NCBI RefSeq assembly: GCF_001456025.1
Contig: NZ_LMTZ01000117.1
Location: forward strand, 21,453-85,452
From: Mastigocoleus testarum BC008
GTDB taxonomy: Bacteria; Cyanobacteriota; Cyanobacteriia; Cyanobacteriales; Nostocaceae
Length of the DNA stretch: 64,000 nt
Reading direction: 5' to 3'
Shown here: positions 48,440 through 58,141 of the stretch, in pieces
How the letters are laid out: each line of letters opens with the position of its first letter
Position numbering within the stretch: position 1 is the first letter of the stretch
The notes under the pieces: generated by a model
The model's database searches: none
Told to the model about the DNA's origin: nothing
The model's input: only the letters and a program-made list of their open reading frames with translations
Made by a program: the position numbers and the translations under genes

Positions 48440-49564
48440 ATGATTCAAACTGTAAAATCTATCCCTGCTTTTGACATTAAACAACAGTATGCTGCTATGG
48501 AAGCAGAAATAAGTGCAGCTGTCCTCGAGGTTTTAGCTTCCGGTCGCTATATTGGCGGTCCGCTCGTTGAAGGTTTTGAGGAACAGTTTGCTACTTATCA
48601 TGGTGTCTCTGAATGTATCGCTTGCAACTCTGGTACTGATGCTCTTTATCTAGCCTTACGTGCATTCGATATTGGTGCAGGTGACGAAGTAATTACAGTT
48701 CCTTTTACCTTTATTGCTACATCCGAAACTATTAGTAGTGCGGGGGCGCAACCAGTTTTCGTTGATATAGATCCTGCCACATTTAACCTCGATCTACAGC
48801 AAGTTGAAGCTGCAATTACACCTAAAACAAAAGCTATTATCCCGGTTCATTTGTTTGGACAACCGGTTGATATGACTAAATTAATGGATTTAGCTACTAA
48901 GCATAATTTAGTTGTAATTGAAGACTGCGCTCAATCTACAGGAGCAACTTGGGGCGAACAAAAAGTCGGAAGTATCGGACAAGTAGGTTGCTTTAGCTTT
49001 TATCCCACCAAAAATCTTGGTGCTTGTGGTGATGGAGGTGCAATAACTACTAGCGATCACGAAATTTCGAAAAAGCTAAGAGTACTCAAGGACCACGGTC
49101 AAAAATCCAAATATCACTATGAGTATATAGGTGTTAATAGTCGCTTAGATACAATTCAAGCAGCTATTTTGCAAATTAAACTGCGTTATTTAGATATTTG
49201 GAACAAACAGAGACAAAGAATAGCATATCGTTACCATCAGCAACTTTCACAGGTCCCCGGTATTATTACTCCACAACAATTGGCAGGAGGACAAGGAGTA
49301 TGGAACCAATACACAATTCGAGTACTCGATAATAAACGCGACTTAGTAAGGGAAAAATTACAAGAACGAGGTGTAAATACAATGATTTACTATCCTCGTC
49401 CTTTGCATTTACAAGAAGTTTATGCACACTTGGGTTATCAAATCTCTTCATTACCAGTTTCTGAAGAAGTTTGCAATCAAGTTGTATCTTTACCTATGTT
49501 TCCAGAGCTTTCTGAAGAACAACAAGATCGAGTGATTCGCAGCTTAAAAGAAATTATGGGTTAG
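48440..49564 (+). CDS. DegT/DnrJ/EryC1/StrS family PLP aminotransferase (374 aa)
   Basis: A sugar aminotransferase fold with PLP-binding features: ACNSGTDALYLALRAF for the phosphate, EDCAQSTGA for the pyridine Asp, and the Schiff-base Lys191 in FSFYPTKNLGACGDGG. The C-terminal part has GVNSRLDTIQAAILQIKL and NTMIYYPRPLHL. Such enzymes make amino sugars for cell-surface polysaccharides or glycolipids. No sugar-biosynthesis neighbours are present, so the substrate is open. Confidence 0.92.
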   Translation: MIQTVKSIPAFDIKQQYAAMEAEISAAVLEVLASGRYIGGPLVEGFEEQFATYHGVSECIACNSGTDALYLALRAFDIGAGDEVITVPFTFIATSETISSAGAQPVFVDIDPATFNLDLQQVEAAITPKTKAIIPVHLFGQPVDMTKLMDLATKHNLVVIEDCAQSTGATWGEQKVGSIGQVGCFSFYPTKNLGACGDGGAITTSDHEISKKLRVLKDHGQKSKYHYEYIGVNSRLDTIQAAILQIKLRYLDIWNKQRQRIAYRYHQQLSQVPGIITPQQLAGGQGVWNQYTIRVLDNKRDLVREKLQERGVNTMIYYPRPLHLQEVYAHLGYQISSLPVSEEVCNQVVSLPMFPELSEEQQDRVIRSLKEIMG

Positions 49565-49727
49565 AAGTGACCCGTCTGAGAAAACCGCCCGCCTAATGCA
49601 GCAAGCTGTAGAGCTTAAGGTGGCGCAAGCTGCTCGCTCATAGGAGCGGATTGGGGTTTGGGATAAGGAATAAGGTAGTTAAAGAAAAGAAAATATTTAC
49701 CAATGATAATCATCCATTAACAATTAC

Positions 49728-50030
49728 CTAATCCCTACTCCCCAATCGAGATGGTAAAGATTGAATTTCATTGAGCCAAATTGATTGCTGGGGTACAGGG
49801 ATAGAAATTCCTGCTTCGTCAAAGGCAATTTTGACGCGACGCCTGTATTCTCTGGCGACCTCCCACTGCTTTAAAGGTTGGGTTTTGATCCACACCCGAA
49901 TGGTTACACCTCTGTCACCAAAATTCTCTATTCCTAAAACTTCGGGAGTATCAAGAATGCGTTAACTCCATTCTTGGTCTTTTGCCATATTTAAACCAAA
50001 AGCTAGAGTTTTCTTGAAATTTAAAGAAAC
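49728..50030 (-). pseudogene. MscS-family mechanosensitive channel, C-terminal remnant
   Basis: Translating the minus strand gives LAFGLNMAKDQEWS, an in-frame TAA at 49962-49964, then RILDTPEVLGIENFGDRG, VTIRVWIKTQPLKQWEVARE and YRRRVKIAFDEAGISIPVPQ, ending at TAG 49728-49730. This is the cytoplasmic C-terminal part of an MscS-like channel. The membrane domains are absent and no start is visible, so the gene is a decayed remnant beside the MITE-like element at 50114. Confidence 0.8.
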
Positions 50031-50113
50031 TCAAACTGAATGAGTAAAACTTATATTAGTTGTAAATATCAGGTTAATATTCAACAATATTTTGCGGTCT
50101 GTATTTATAATAC

Positions 50114-50293
50114 TATAGGACTTACGCATTGACATAATGAGAAAAATATGAAGCATGTATTTTAGGCATTAAACATCAATTTTCCGATACCTTTTACGCA
50201 ATTACTTTAATCATGGAGTTATTGAAAATAGTCTGAAACAACGTATTCTCGTTACTTTAAATTAGTATTTTTGTACTATACGTAAGTCCTATA
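50114..50293. mobile_element. MITE-like element (about 180 bp)
   Basis: Terminal inverted repeats TATAGGACTTACG and CGTAAGTCCTATA bound 180 bp with no ORF. This GGACTTACG end is, as I recall, shared by cyanobacterial insertion sequences and their non-autonomous derivatives. TA at both borders could be the target duplication. Confidence 0.75.
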
Positions 50294-50492
50294 CTAGGAG
50301 AAAGATAGATCGAACTGGTGCATCTAAGACAGAAATAATATATAGGCGAAAAAAATATTTGCTGTTATTGCCTTTGCAGACCGTAGGTAATGAATATCTG
50401 TAATTTATTCTGACCTATATTTATTGGTGCTTTAGTTCAGTAACTAAAAGTGAGTTAAAGCCATAGCAGTTCAAATCATATACATAAATCCT

Positions 50493-50912
50493 ATGTCATC
50501 AGAAAATTCTTCCCCAGACAAAATTTGGATCATTACTGAAGAAATATCGGAAACATCACCCACCGATGAAAAATCTACCTATAGAGGTGCTAGAGGAAGT
50601 GATGATACAGGAGGATACCTTGGTGCGGAAACCAATGAGAAAAAAATAGTTTTTGATACACCGACAGGGAAAAAATTAGCTATTACCAGACGCCCTGTAG
50701 AAGTAAGTAAACTTAAAGAAGAAATGAGAGGGTTTCTGCAAGCAATGAGGGAAATGCTGGATGAAGCAGAAACATCAAATTCCAAAATACAACTTGATGA
50801 AGTAGAGTTATCTGTGGAAATTAATGGGGAAGGAAAAATCAACTTGTTTGGAATTGGTGGGGGAAAAGCTGGAGGTAAAGGAGGAATGACCTTTAAGTTT
50901 AAGCGGAAATAA
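50493..50912 (+). CDS. Pepco/Trypco-like peptidase co-occurring protein (139 aa)
   Basis: The C-terminal half (KIQLDEVELSVEINGEGKIN, then LFGIGGGKAGGKGGMTFKFK) resembles the beta-strand pattern of peptidase co-occurring domains (Pepco/Trypco1) described in prokaryotic conflict systems. The N-terminal half is short and polar with a VSKLKEEMRGFLQAMREMLD helix. It ends 12 bp before the metacaspase gene, so the two are co-transcribed. This linkage matches the proposed role as an adaptor that recruits or regulates the peptidase. Domain assignment is by eye only. Confidence 0.6.
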   Translation: MSSENSSPDKIWIITEEISETSPTDEKSTYRGARGSDDTGGYLGAETNEKKIVFDTPTGKKLAITRRPVEVSKLKEEMRGFLQAMREMLDEAETSNSKIQLDEVELSVEINGEGKINLFGIGGGKAGGKGGMTFKFKRK

Positions 50913-50924
50913 TCGACGAAACAG

Positions 50925-53186
50925 ATGGGTAAGAATTGGGCGATCGCGATCGGCATCAATCACTACGATAACTTGCAACCGTTGAAGTATGCTCAACGGG
51001 ATGCTGAAGCGATGCAAACTTGGTTTCAGCAGGAAGCTAAGTTTGATCGGGTATTTCTGTTTACGGAAAATTCTCCGCCAATTCCTGCTAGTAGACCCAT
51101 ACCAACTCAACCTACACATGGGCGTTTTCTAAGATTTTTAAATTTCCAGTTTCAAAAACCTTTGCTGCAACCAGAAGATAATCTGTGGTTTTTCTTTGCT
51201 GGACATGGTAGAAGATACCAAGACCAAGATTATTTAATGTTCTTGGATAGCGACCCCCAAGCAGTGGATAGAACAGCTATTTCTGTTGATTATGTAACTC
51301 AGCGATTGCGTCGCAGTGGTGCTGATAATGTTGTTTTATTTATCGATGCTTGTCGAGATGAAGGTGGTAGGGGAGGATTGGGAATTGGTGAGGAGGAACA
51401 TCAAGGAGTAATTACATTTTATTCCTGTAATGCAAATGAACAATCTTGGGAAATCGATGAGTTACAACATGGTGCGTTTACCCATGCTTTGTTGGAAGGA
51501 TTAAAGTTACAGGGAGGGGGTAATTGTGCAACGGTTGAGCGTCTGGCGCGACATTTGTATAACAGGGTTCCACAGTTAAATACTCAACATAGAAGACTGG
51601 TACAGTATCCCTACTTTAAGGCCGATCCGCCTTACAAAATGTATTTTATTCTATTAAAGCAGTTTGCTAATTTTCGAGATGTACAACCTTTAATTGATCG
51701 AGCACAGCAAGCAGAACTGGAAGGAGATTTTTTATTAGCGGAAAGTCTGTGGAAAAGACTTTGGGGAGTTACTGGTGTTGAGGGACGTGCATTTCAAGCT
51801 ATTAAAAGAATTGCTCAGAAACAGACAGATTTTTCAAATTCTCAATTTCCTAATTCTTCTGAGGGAGGAAGGGGAGGAACTGTTGAGAGTAATATTGTTG
51901 AGATTAATACTCAAAGGGAAGAGCAACATCAGCAGAATTTAGCACAGTATCGGCAAAGATTCTCTCAAGCAGTAGAACAAGAATTTCCCCTAACTGAAGC
52001 TAGTCGTAAACAGTTAAGGAACCTACGACAATCTTTACAGCTTAGTGATGAAGAAGTATTGCAGATAGAACAACTAATTGTTGATCGAAAGGAAACAGAG
52101 AGGAAAAGACAACAGCAGGAAGCACAGAGATTACGCGAGCAACAAGAAACTGAAAGACGCAAGAAGCAAGAACAAGAGAGAATAAAGCAACAGCAAGAAG
52201 CTGAAAGACGAAAGCAACAGGAACAAGAGAAAATAAAGCAGCAACAAGAAGCTGAAAGACGGAAACAGCAGGAACAAGAGAGAATAAGACAGCAACAAGA
52301 GGCTGAAAAGCGAAAGCAGCAGGAACAAGAGAGAATAAAGCAGCAACAAGAAGCAGGGAGACGCCAAACACAAACTACAACTACTATATCCCCAACGCCA
52401 ATCAACCGCAGGCAGTTTTTGAAGTGGGCTGGATTAGGAAGTGGAGGTTTGGTGATCGCAGTAATAGTTGTTAATGTGTTTTTTAATACCAGTGATTTAC
52501 CGGAGACACTTCCTAGTTCTCCTTCTTCAAAGCCATCAAATCCTGCAAGTTCTTCACCGATAATGACTGAACTACCAAAAAGTAATAATCCACAGAGAAA
52601 CTCAACGTCACTTTCTAAGGTATTTGCAAACTTACCAAGATTAGAAGGCAAAGCAACTGTAGTAATGACTGTTGGAGGTTCGCCAATCACCATCGAATTA
52701 GATGGTGACAACGCTCCCATTACTGCTGGAAATTTTGTAGATTTAGTGCAACGCGGTGTTTACAATGGGCTAGTGTTTCATAGAGTTGTCCGCAGTCCTG
52801 AGCCCTTTGTAGTCCAAGGTGGCGACCCGAAAGGTAATGGAACTGGGGGCTTTATTGATGAGAAAACGGGTAAGGAACGCAAGATACCTTTAGAAATTAA
52901 GCCAAAAGGTGCTGAGCAGCCCGTGTACAGTAAAACAATTACCCAAGCTCCAGTACTCGAGCATAAGAGAGGTGTGGTGGTGATGGCGCGTTCCCAAATG
53001 CCTGATTCTGCTTCTTCTCAGTTTTACTTTACTTTGGCTGATTTAGCTTTCCTTGATGGAAACTATGCTGTGTTTGGTACAGTGACTGACGGCATGGAAG
53101 TTGTTGATAAAATTCAACAAGGCGATCTCATTGATTCAGCTAAAGTAACCCAGGGTTTAGAAAACTTGAAATTGAGTAGTAATTGA
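50925..53186 (+). CDS. Metacaspase - internal Tat-like anchor - cyclophilin fusion (753 aa)
   Basis: Residues 1-235 are a C14 caspase-type domain with the dyad His94 (FFFAGHGRR) and Cys143 (LFIDACRDE). About 411-478 holds four 17-residue Glu/Gln/Arg repeats. At 494-516 comes NRRQFLKWAGLGSGGLVIAV, a twin-arginine motif followed by a hydrophobic span. Residues about 570-753 are a cyclophilin domain almost identical to the lipoprotein cyclophilin at 59687-60460. If the Tat motif works, the protease would be cytoplasmic and the cyclophilin periplasmic or lumenal. In related cyanobacterial metacaspases the part after the RRxFLK segment is, as I recall, usually a formylglycine-generating-enzyme-like domain; here it seems replaced. 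Catalytic specificity (Arg/Lys) is family inference. Confidence 0.9.
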   Translation: MGKNWAIAIGINHYDNLQPLKYAQRDAEAMQTWFQQEAKFDRVFLFTENSPPIPASRPIPTQPTHGRFLRFLNFQFQKPLLQPEDNLWFFFAGHGRRYQDQDYLMFLDSDPQAVDRTAISVDYVTQRLRRSGADNVVLFIDACRDEGGRGGLGIGEEEHQGVITFYSCNANEQSWEIDELQHGAFTHALLEGLKLQGGGNCATVERLARHLYNRVPQLNTQHRRLVQYPYFKADPPYKMYFILLKQFANFRDVQPLIDRAQQAELEGDFLLAESLWKRLWGVTGVEGRAFQAIKRIAQKQTDFSNSQFPNSSEGGRGGTVESNIVEINTQREEQHQQNLAQYRQRFSQAVEQEFPLTEASRKQLRNLRQSLQLSDEEVLQIEQLIVDRKETERKRQQQEAQRLREQQETERRKKQEQERIKQQQEAERRKQQEQEKIKQQQEAERRKQQEQERIRQQQEAEKRKQQEQERIKQQQEAGRRQTQTTTTISPTPINRRQFLKWAGLGSGGLVIAVIVVNVFFNTSDLPETLPSSPSSKPSNPASSSPIMTELPKSNNPQRNSTSLSKVFANLPRLEGKATVVMTVGGSPITIELDGDNAPITAGNFVDLVQRGVYNGLVFHRVVRSPEPFVVQGGDPKGNGTGGFIDEKTGKERKIPLEIKPKGAEQPVYSKTITQAPVLEHKRGVVVMARSQMPDSASSQFYFTLADLAFLDGNYAVFGTVTDGMEVVDKIQQGDLIDSAKVTQGLENLKLSSN
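52155..52358 (+). repeat. Four 51-bp tandem repeats in the metacaspase linker
   Basis: Four units encode 17 residues each of RRKQQEQERIKQQQEAE type. They form a highly charged helix between protease domain and membrane anchor. The opposite strand stays open across them by composition only. Confidence 0.9.
52632..53146 (+). repeat. Duplicated cyclophilin segment, copy A (inside metacaspase gene)
   Basis: About 515 bp, from CTTACCAAGATTAGAAGG to GATTCAGCTAAAGT, match the inverted copy at about 59724-60238 with roughly a dozen mismatches by eye. Long stretches (for example around 52741-52860) are identical at DNA level, including silent positions. Confidence 0.9.
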
Positions 53187-53307
53187 AAATTTATCCATCA
53201 GCCAAAGGTCGCAAATTTGCTAGCAATTTGGTATTTTAACCTGAGTTCGGGATAAGAAAAAGGGCAGGTAGTAAACTGAGAATAACATCAAATCAGCAGC
53301 CTGCCCT

Positions 53308-53415
53308 ATGTTCAGTTTAGATGCTTTGTTTTGTCATATAGATGATTTTTGTAAATCTTTTGAGGCTCAATGGCACAAAAAACTATTAAACAATGGAGGT
53401 CTATTCAAGGTGTAA
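53308..53415 (+). pseudogene. IS982-family transposase, N-terminal remnant
   Basis: ATG 53308 opens MFSLDALFCHIDDFCKSFEA, then QWHKKLLNNGG, which matches the start of IS982-type transposases as I recall them, and stops at TAA 53413-53415 after 35 codons. A GGGCAGG/CCTGCCC inverted repeat precedes it (about 53262-53306). The rest of the element is gone. Confidence 0.65.
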
Positions 53416-53470
53416 ATGTTCTCAACCGAAAACCGTCATATAGTATGGCGAGAGGCTGAAGACATTTCAG

Positions 53471-55009
53471 TCAAATAAATACCTTTGAAGTAAAATTACC
53501 ATGCAAACCATAGGGGATGTGGTGCTTTAAGTGTAATTTTGCAATTGGTCCTTGCTGCAAGTCTTTGGCATCTAAAATCACCACATCGGAGCGATGTTCG
53601 GCTGAATCATAAATTACAGCTAACAGCCAACCATCATCTTCATCTCCTGTATTGGAACCGGGGTCACAGGGTACAAAGATGGGTTCGCTAGCAAAACCTT
53701 TTGGTGCAGCACTCCAAAATTGCTTCTCACCAGTTTCTCGATCAAGTTTGAGAAATGCCTGTAAGGGAGCATTACCACTTACATTAGGATCTACTGTCCC
53801 TAAATACACATATCGATTATTACGTCCAACTTGATCGGGATGGATGGTGGGAAACTCGCAGCAAGAGTTCTCAATTAGTTCCTTTCGGCTTGTATTATCT
53901 TTGATATTGAGATGAAATCTCCACAGTTGACCGGGTTTAAGACTTTCAAAATCTGTTTCCCGGAAATCACTGTTAGGTTCTACCTCTGGAAGAGATTCGT
54001 AGCAAATAGAGTCAATAATAATTTCATCCCCTTCTTCGTATGCATTGGCGTGATGAAAAACAAAACCTGCTTCTATTTCAATTATCTGTTGTCTCCGATA
54101 ATTTCCGTTATTTTTCTTGTCTGTTTGGGGAGGATTGCGTGAAATTATGACTGCGCGTGTTGGTTTACCTGGTTGGAATTTGACACATTCCCCTGCACCA
54201 CGCATCCCCAAAGCGAAGGGAAGAGGATTGAAGGTAACAGGATTTTGAAAAAATATACAGTAATTGGGAGTTATGGCAAAATCGTGAATAAAGGCGAATC
54301 CGGGAACATTATGAGTATGTTGGCGGACTACTTGAGCTTTATCATCTAATTCAAAAATCGTAATTGCGGTTGATAGTCCTGCTTTGGTGGAAAAATTAAC
54401 CATACAGGGCGCACCGTCATCCCGAGAACTGCTCGGATCGAAGCGTGGATGAGCGGAGAAAGCTTCACCTTCTGATAAAACACCATTGAAATGTTCTTTA
54501 CCCAGGGTATCTAAAGTATGGGGATCGAGTCTGTGAGGTTCTGCTGCTTCCCATAATGCTAACAGCTTCCCGCCCCAGTAAATAATATTGGTGTTAGCAA
54601 TATTTTTTAGTCGGAAATCAAAAGCATTTGCTAACCAACCTCCAGGTTTTTGGGTCCCAAAAACACCGCGATAAAGAATTTGTCCGGCTGCTTGTTCTTC
54701 CAGGTATGCGCTAGTGCGGACAAAGCGATTACTAAAGTGAGCTCTTCCGTTACAAAAACTGATGCGGCTAATCATTCCATCACCATCAAATGGATGCTGA
54801 AATGTTTGTCCATTTATATCGAGCAAACCAGGTCCATTTCTAAATAATGTTCCTGTCAGTTCTGGGGGAATTTCTCCTTCAATTTCATCAATCCAATAAT
54901 CGAATTCTTGTTTGAGAGATTGATATCCTCCCTTCCAATCATCACGATTATAAGTTTTCTTCCCATTGGTGGATGTAGGTAATGTGTCTGAAGTTGAAAA
55001 ACTCTGCAT
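53471..55009 (-). CDS. Carotenoid cleavage dioxygenase (RPE65 family, 512 aa)
   Basis: A non-haem iron seven-bladed propeller oxygenase. The four iron-binding histidines are visible: His187 (FSAHPRF), His242 (FIHDFAIT), His319/320 (FVFHHANAYEE) and His503 (YGLHGNF). The N-terminal segment GTLFRNGPGLLDING is typical. It cleaves carotenoids or apocarotenoids with oxygen; exact substrate and cleavage site are open. It lies convergent with the metacaspase gene and IS982 remnant. Confidence 0.93.
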   Translation of the reverse strand: MQSFSTSDTLPTSTNGKKTYNRDDWKGGYQSLKQEFDYWIDEIEGEIPPELTGTLFRNGPGLLDINGQTFQHPFDGDGMISRISFCNGRAHFSNRFVRTSAYLEEQAAGQILYRGVFGTQKPGGWLANAFDFRLKNIANTNIIYWGGKLLALWEAAEPHRLDPHTLDTLGKEHFNGVLSEGEAFSAHPRFDPSSSRDDGAPCMVNFSTKAGLSTAITIFELDDKAQVVRQHTHNVPGFAFIHDFAITPNYCIFFQNPVTFNPLPFALGMRGAGECVKFQPGKPTRAVIISRNPPQTDKKNNGNYRRQQIIEIEAGFVFHHANAYEEGDEIIIDSICYESLPEVEPNSDFRETDFESLKPGQLWRFHLNIKDNTSRKELIENSCCEFPTIHPDQVGRNNRYVYLGTVDPNVSGNAPLQAFLKLDRETGEKQFWSAAPKGFASEPIFVPCDPGSNTGDEDDGWLLAVIYDSAEHRSDVVILDAKDLQQGPIAKLHLKHHIPYGLHGNFTSKVFI

Positions 55010-55653
55010 AAATTTTAGTTAGTTTTTTTGAATCTCGATTAGAAGTTACGAATCAAAATTATGTTCGCAGCAAAATAACCCAAGAAATACGTCAGGAGAT
55101 TTTCCTTGTACTTGGGGAAATAAGATTTGATTTACTCGTTATTGACACATCAGTCAGATTGATTTATCAAACATCAGCATCGCCGTCAACATAGCGATTG
55201 GATAGCTATATTGGAAGATTTAATAGCTTTGTCATATTTGCGCGATCGCAAAGTCACTATGCAAAATATATTTTGCGATCACACAGTTCTAACTCACCTG
55301 TTAGTATTTTCTGTAAATGCCTCTTTTTGTAGTAGAATAAACCCCTGATAAGACTATTCAAAATTTGTTGGGGCATAATTTAGAATTTAGAACTTGCAAA
55401 ATTTAAAACTTGTAACTCATGAATGTGCACGATTTTTGGGTTATGGGGGCTAGAAAGCAATGAGAATATTAGATATCTAACCCAATAAACTGAGGTACAG
55501 CTGTTTACATCTCTATTGAATAGAAAATTAGATCTGGTATCTCTTATCTAAATAAGTTCTTTAGCAGTCACATTACCGACTCAAAATGTGCTGATGAATT
55601 ACTCATTTAATTAGATAGTTAATCAATTAGATTTTCATCTAATCAAATGTTAT
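55010..55653. other. Non-coding region
   Basis: About 640 bp between carotenoid oxygenase and BT1 transporter genes, both minus strand. A GCGATCGC octamer lies at about 55242. I see no gene, structured RNA or convincing promoter. Confidence 0.5.
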
Positions 55654-57135
55654 TCAATCAGGCATTAATTCTGGAACCAATTGTGAGCCATGGTGATGAG
55701 TACCCGCAGAATCAATTCCTACTGCTGGAGAAACACTTTCCAGACCATTGCTATTGCTGGGATTTTGGTTTTGGGAGTTAGCAGCTGGCAACCAATTAAG
55801 AAATGGCAATGGTAATAATGTGCTGAGATTAGAAATTACTACTAGCAACCACAAGTTATCAAAGTTAGTTTCGGTCACTCCCAATAAATGTGTTAGCCCT
55901 GCACCTAACTCGTGGGAAACAAGTCCCGCCATATTAGATACAGACATTAGTAAAGCAAATAACGTTGCTTCGATTCCTGGAGGACATAATCTCGCAGCAA
56001 GAATCAATACTGGCATATAAGCTATTTGTCCCATGACAGTCAAAATCAAACTGTCCCCCAAACTAAACCAATGGTCATCAATACCCAAACTACGATTGGT
56101 ATGGGTGACCAAAAGCAACATGGACATTCCTAAAACCGCAGAAATTACTGTACTCCAACCAAAAATAACCCTAAAAGGAACTGTTTTAAGGAAACGTTGA
56201 AAAATCCAAATTCCAACAAGGGAGGCAATACTGGTTACTAAACGTACCCGTCCCAAAAATTCTGGCTCGAAGTGCAGTTCATTGGTCGTAAAAAAGAAAA
56301 ATGCCGAGTCAGAAGTTGGAGTCGCTTGCCAAATAAAAAGAAAAGCTGTCGGTAACCAAATTGCTTTTTGACCGATCGCTTGACGTAGTTGTTTTACCTG
56401 TTGTCCAACTGACAAAACATCTTTACTATTTTTGGTGCTATCATCTTGCAGATTATTATTTGCGCTATTATTTTTTTCGCGACTATCTCGGGTAATTGGC
56501 GATTCAGCAATCAACCAAGCAACCCCTGAAACTATTAGGGGAAATGCTGCAGTAATGAAAAACACCGTGCGGTTCGAAAAATGCTCCAATAGCAAACCAC
56601 TTAGGTAAGCAGTTAATAAACTACCAATAGCAGAAGCTCCCCAACATAAAGACTGCAAAGAACCTGCTTTTTCTTGGGATTCGGCTCTAGCTCTTTCTAC
56701 CACCAAGGAATCAACAATTACATCACTTACAGCCACACTCAAAGAACTAGAGGCGATCGCAATTGTTGCAGTCCAACTATTATTAACAACTGTTGCTAAA
56801 GATATCCAAGAAAGGGTTCCGAGTAAACCCGATAAAATTAAATATGGACGTCGCCGATAACCAAAAATTGGTAACCCATCGGAAATAAAACCAAATACTG
56901 GCTTGATTACCCAGGGTATAGCCACAATTCCGAATAATGCCGAAACTTGAGCGGGACTCAGTCCCAATTCATCTTTGAGGAAAAAACTGACGGCTAAACG
57001 CGCCAACCCCAAAATACCTTGGACAAAATAAACAGTGAGGATAGCAATTAACTCTGGAGTTGGTTCATTTCCAAATAAAATTGTTTTTTTTACTGAGTCT
57101 TTGACCTTGGAGAAACCAGAGGAGGATATCAGCAT
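55654..57135 (-). CDS. BT1-family folate/biopterin transporter (493 aa)
   Basis: A polytopic protein with about 12 membrane segments of the BT1 branch of the major facilitator superfamily. Characteristic are YFVQGILGLARLAVSFFLKD, then ELGLSPAQVSALFGIVAIPW, KPVFGFISDGLPIFGYRRRP and SDVIVDSLVVERARAES. A cytoplasmic loop with Asn-rich sequence lies in the middle (about residues 215-240). The cyanobacterial relative in Synechocystis transports folates; this is the likely role here. The C-terminus is extended with a His/Ser-rich tail. Confidence 0.88.
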   Translation of the reverse strand: MLISSSGFSKVKDSVKKTILFGNEPTPELIAILTVYFVQGILGLARLAVSFFLKDELGLSPAQVSALFGIVAIPWVIKPVFGFISDGLPIFGYRRRPYLILSGLLGTLSWISLATVVNNSWTATIAIASSSLSVAVSDVIVDSLVVERARAESQEKAGSLQSLCWGASAIGSLLTAYLSGLLLEHFSNRTVFFITAAFPLIVSGVAWLIAESPITRDSREKNNSANNNLQDDSTKNSKDVLSVGQQVKQLRQAIGQKAIWLPTAFLFIWQATPTSDSAFFFFTTNELHFEPEFLGRVRLVTSIASLVGIWIFQRFLKTVPFRVIFGWSTVISAVLGMSMLLLVTHTNRSLGIDDHWFSLGDSLILTVMGQIAYMPVLILAARLCPPGIEATLFALLMSVSNMAGLVSHELGAGLTHLLGVTETNFDNLWLLVVISNLSTLLPLPFLNWLPAANSQNQNPSNSNGLESVSPAVGIDSAGTHHHGSQLVPELMPD

Positions 57136-58141
57136 TGATAAATATTCTTTAAGTTTTGTCTATTTTTATTATGGTATCTAGTGACTGAAAAAGCGACTCT
57201 CCAATGAACTATTATGGCTGAATCACTTGATAGAAGAGAACATCGATTTTATATTGGGGTAATTTGGCAATTAAGATAAGTTTTAAGTTTGTTTGCAATT
57301 TCCTCATTAATTATAATTTTAATTTTTTATCTGAGAAGAGTTAAGCATTGCGAGTAATTTCAAGCATGAAGGGATGATATTTCAAGTATTCATTCACTAA
57401 TAACCCTGTAAATGACTGATTTTTCTATTTTTTATCCAAAAACCAAATTTTAACCAACTTGTAAAACTAATCTAGTTTTTCTGTAAGAAGCTATCTACAA
57501 ATTTTGATTTTTATTTGTCTAATTATTAAATTTGTATCGTTTATATCTGGAGTAATTTAAATTAGGTTTACTCAAATGTGTATAGAAAAAAGATAAAAAT
57601 AGTAATATCTACTAATACAAGTTTAACTAACCGCCATTATTTATATTTACTTAATTGTCCTAAGATTAAAAATTAAGTTTTTGAAAAAAGCTTGATGTTA
57701 TATGTACCAATTAAGTAAATTTAAGTAGTCTGACAAATTTCGTATCACAAGTATTATCTTTTATCTCGAACCCCAAATGTTTTGCTTTTAGAGTGAAAGT
57801 TACTAAAGTATTACTTGTACTTGTTTAAATATCTTCTGAGGTGTAGATGAATATATCCGAGTAATGCGGTAGAGTAACTCAAAATTTATGCTTGTTTTTG
57901 ATTGAGTAATTATATACTGCGTCTACTTAAATCCTATTTTCTATGTGGTAATTCGTAATTTTGTAAGCAGCTTAATTCTAACTTTTGAATTACCAATGAC
58001 AATCATTATTTGTATCGATTATTTTAATTTGGAATCGAAATCATAGATTTAAAGCAAACATCAAAAATGTGGATTTGAGATTTCTAAAATCAGAATATTT
58101 AATCAAGATATAAAAAATACAAATATTTGTTTTTCATGACT
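57136..58141. other. Non-coding AT-rich region
   Basis: About 1 kb between the BT1 and KAS genes, both minus strand. No ORF of note, no tRNA, no repeats of the palindrome family. I see nothing to annotate. Confidence 0.5.

Noticed and set aside
51965..52720. Cys/Ser-rich minus-strand ORFs opposite the metacaspase linker
   Set aside because: They are the antisense of Glu/Gln/Arg repeats and have no independent support.
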